Assembly: GCA_026785815.1 (NCBI GenBank)
Contig: JAJAZH010000261.1
Span: forward strand, 1-5,651
Length of the DNA stretch: 5,651 nt
Origin: Ramlibacter sp.
GTDB lineage: Bacteria > Pseudomonadota > Gammaproteobacteria > Burkholderiales > Burkholderiaceae_C
Direction: 5' to 3'
Shown piece by piece: positions 4,526 to 5,651 of the stretch. Numbering within the stretch: position 1 is the first letter of the stretch; every line of letters begins with the position of its first letter. The translations under genes and the position numbers were made by a program. The notes below the pieces were generated by a model. The model was not told where the DNA came from. It saw only the letters and a list, made by a program, of their open reading frames with translations, and searched no databases.

Positions 4526-5651
4526 TGAAGCACTGGTTCAGCCGCTTCCTGCGGCGTCGGCGCGTGCTGCAGCACTTCGGCCGTCACCCCCTGGTCGAAA
4601 CGCTGGCAGCCACCGGCCCGGCCCAGGCGATCTCGGCCGAGCTTGCCACGCCGCTGATGCAGGTTGCGCTCGAGGACGTGCCGGCCGCCCTCGCCCGCTT
4701 CGAGTCCCACGAGAACGGGCTGGCCGCCGCCGAGTCTGCTGCGCGACTGGCGCGCGACGGCCCGAACGAAGTGGCCCACGAGAAGCCGCTGCCGGCATGG
4801 CTGCAGCTGTGGCAGTGCTACAGGAACCCCTTCAACCTGCTGCTCACGGCCCTGGCCGCGGTGTCGTACCTGACCGGCGATGCCAAGGCGACGATCGTCA
4901 TCGGTGCCATGGTGCTGCTGAGCACCGTCGTTCGCTTCGTGCAGGAGGGCCGCTCGAACCGCGCGGCAGCGAGCCTGAAGGCCATGGTCAGCAACACCGC
5001 CACGGTCCTGCGTCCACTTTCCGACTCCGGATTGCGACTGCCAGCGGCAGAGCCGTCGACAGCAACCGCCGCCTCCCCACCTCGGGTGGAAGTGCCCCTG
5101 CGCGAGCTGGTGCGGGGAGACGTCGTTGCCCTCTCGGCGGGCGACATGGTGCCGGCCGACTGCCGCGTGCTCGCGTCGCGGGATCTGTTCATCGCGCAAG
5201 CCGCGATGACCGGCGAGTCGCTGCCCGTGGAGAAGTTCGCCGATCGTCACAACGACAGTGCCGGCCCGCTCGAACAGCCGAACCTCGTCTTCATGGGCAC
5301 CAACGTCGTCTCCGGCGCGGCCACCGCGCTGGTCGTCGCGACGGGCGACAACACCTACTTCGGGACCCTGGCGAACCGGGTCACGGCCACCGACGCAGCG
5401 CCGAACGCTTTTCAGGCCGGCGTCAACAGCGTGAGTTGGCTGCTGATCCGCTTCGCGGCGGTGATGGTCCCGGTCGTGCTGCTGATCAATGGATTCACGA
5501 AGGGCGACTGGCTGGAGGCTTTCCTGTTCGCGCTGTCGGTCGCGGTGGGCCTCACGCCCGAGATGCTGCCGATGATCGTGGCCTCGACGCTGGCGCGCGG
5601 CGCGGTGCGACTCTCGCGCAAGAAGGTGATCGTCAAGCGCCTGGACGCGAT
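4513..5651 (+). CDS. mgtA: Magnesium-translocating P-type ATPase (P3B, MgtA type), N-terminal part
   Basis: The frame is open from 4408 to the window edge; 379 codons are visible from GTG 4513, against about 900 in the family. MgtA/MgtB pumps move Mg2+ into the cytoplasm using ATP. Visible in order are a basic N-terminal tail (HWFSRFLRRRRVLQHF), a cation-ATPase N-domain (about 50-110, with GPNEV and YRNPFNLLLT), M1-M2 (about 107-145), and the actuator domain with RGDVVALSAGDMVPADCR (201-218) and the phosphatase loop TGES (233-236). Next come M3 (about 306-326) and M4 with VGLTPEMLPMIV (345-356), diagnostic of the P3B class. The window ends at VKRLDA, just before the expected DKTGT phosphorylation site. 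The start is uncertain: no Shine-Dalgarno precedes GTG 4513, a TTG at 4429 is in frame, and the first in-frame ATG (about 4657) lies inside the domain. Homologues start near 4513. The actuator domain carries an extra Pro/Ala/Thr-rich stretch (about 170-190). It is divergent from the DUF3562-like gene. Confidence 0.9.
   Translation, partial: MIDGLKHWFSRFLRRRRVLQHFGRHPLVETLAATGPAQAISAELATPLMQVALEDVPAALARFESHENGLAAAESAARLARDGPNEVAHEKPLPAWLQLWQCYRNPFNLLLTALAAVSYLTGDAKATIVIGAMVLLSTVVRFVQEGRSNRAAASLKAMVSNTATVLRPLSDSGLRLPAAEPSTATAASPPRVEVPLRELVRGDVVALSAGDMVPADCRVLASRDLFIAQAAMTGESLPVEKFADRHNDSAGPLEQPNLVFMGTNVVSGAATALVVATGDNTYFGTLANRVTATDAAPNAFQAGVNSVSWLLIRFAAVMVPVVLLINGFTKGDWLEAFLFALSVAVGLTPEMLPMIVASTLARGAVRLSRKKVIVKRLDA

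Noticed and set aside
4390..5250. 286-codon minus-strand frame opposite the Mg2+ ATPase
   Set aside because: The plus strand has unambiguous P-type ATPase motifs (TGES, LTPEMLP); the reverse frame is low-complexity.

Overview
The window is GC-rich, densely coding bacterial DNA. Its gene content (a 'translational machinery protein', a DUF3562-type small protein, a UspA protein and an MgtA-type Mg2+ ATPase) looks like a betaproteobacterium of the Burkholderiales type. That placement is inferred from gene families, not measured.

Layout. Positions 1-180 (+) hold the last 59 codons of an alpha/beta-fold hydrolase. Positions 250-1236 (+) encode a membrane-anchored M23-type metallopeptidase-like protein. 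A convergent pair of genes follows on the minus strand, reading from 2279 down to 1361: a UspA-family universal stress protein (2279-1773) and a 129-residue 'translational machinery protein' (1750-1361), 22 bp apart and probably one transcript. The usp gene as written contains two compensating frameshifts. A 149-bp divergent intergenic region (2280-2428) carries a near-consensus FNR/Anr box, TTGAT-ATGC-GTCAA, almost midway between the two start codons. It also holds a weaker copy 21 bp further on. Positions 2429-3958 (+) encode a 509-residue SLC13/DASS anion:sodium symporter preceded by a perfect GGAGG ribosome binding site. Its 3' end overlaps by 22 bp the 3' end of a convergent 91-residue DUF3562-like gene (4212-3937, -). 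A 300-bp stretch with no confident gene (4213-4512) separates that gene from the N-terminal part of a Mg2+-translocating P-type ATPase (4513 to the window edge, +). The ATPase has no stop codon in the window and is cut off just before its phosphorylation motif.

How they fit together. Usp, the translational machinery protein, DUF3562 and MgtA look like part of a low-oxygen/stress island controlled by an FNR-type regulator. The FNR box is visible; the regulon is inference. The DASS carrier shares the same intergenic region and may be co-controlled. The hydrolase and peptidase upstream look like a separate unit that ends in the convergent gap at 1237-1360. I found no mobile elements, tRNA or rRNA genes, CRISPR arrays or phage genes. 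The most unusual points are the frame-disrupted usp, a DASS carrier lacking both canonical SNT asparagines, an M23 domain with a displaced first metal ligand, and a terminator-like hairpin embedded in the coding sequence of the convergent neighbour.
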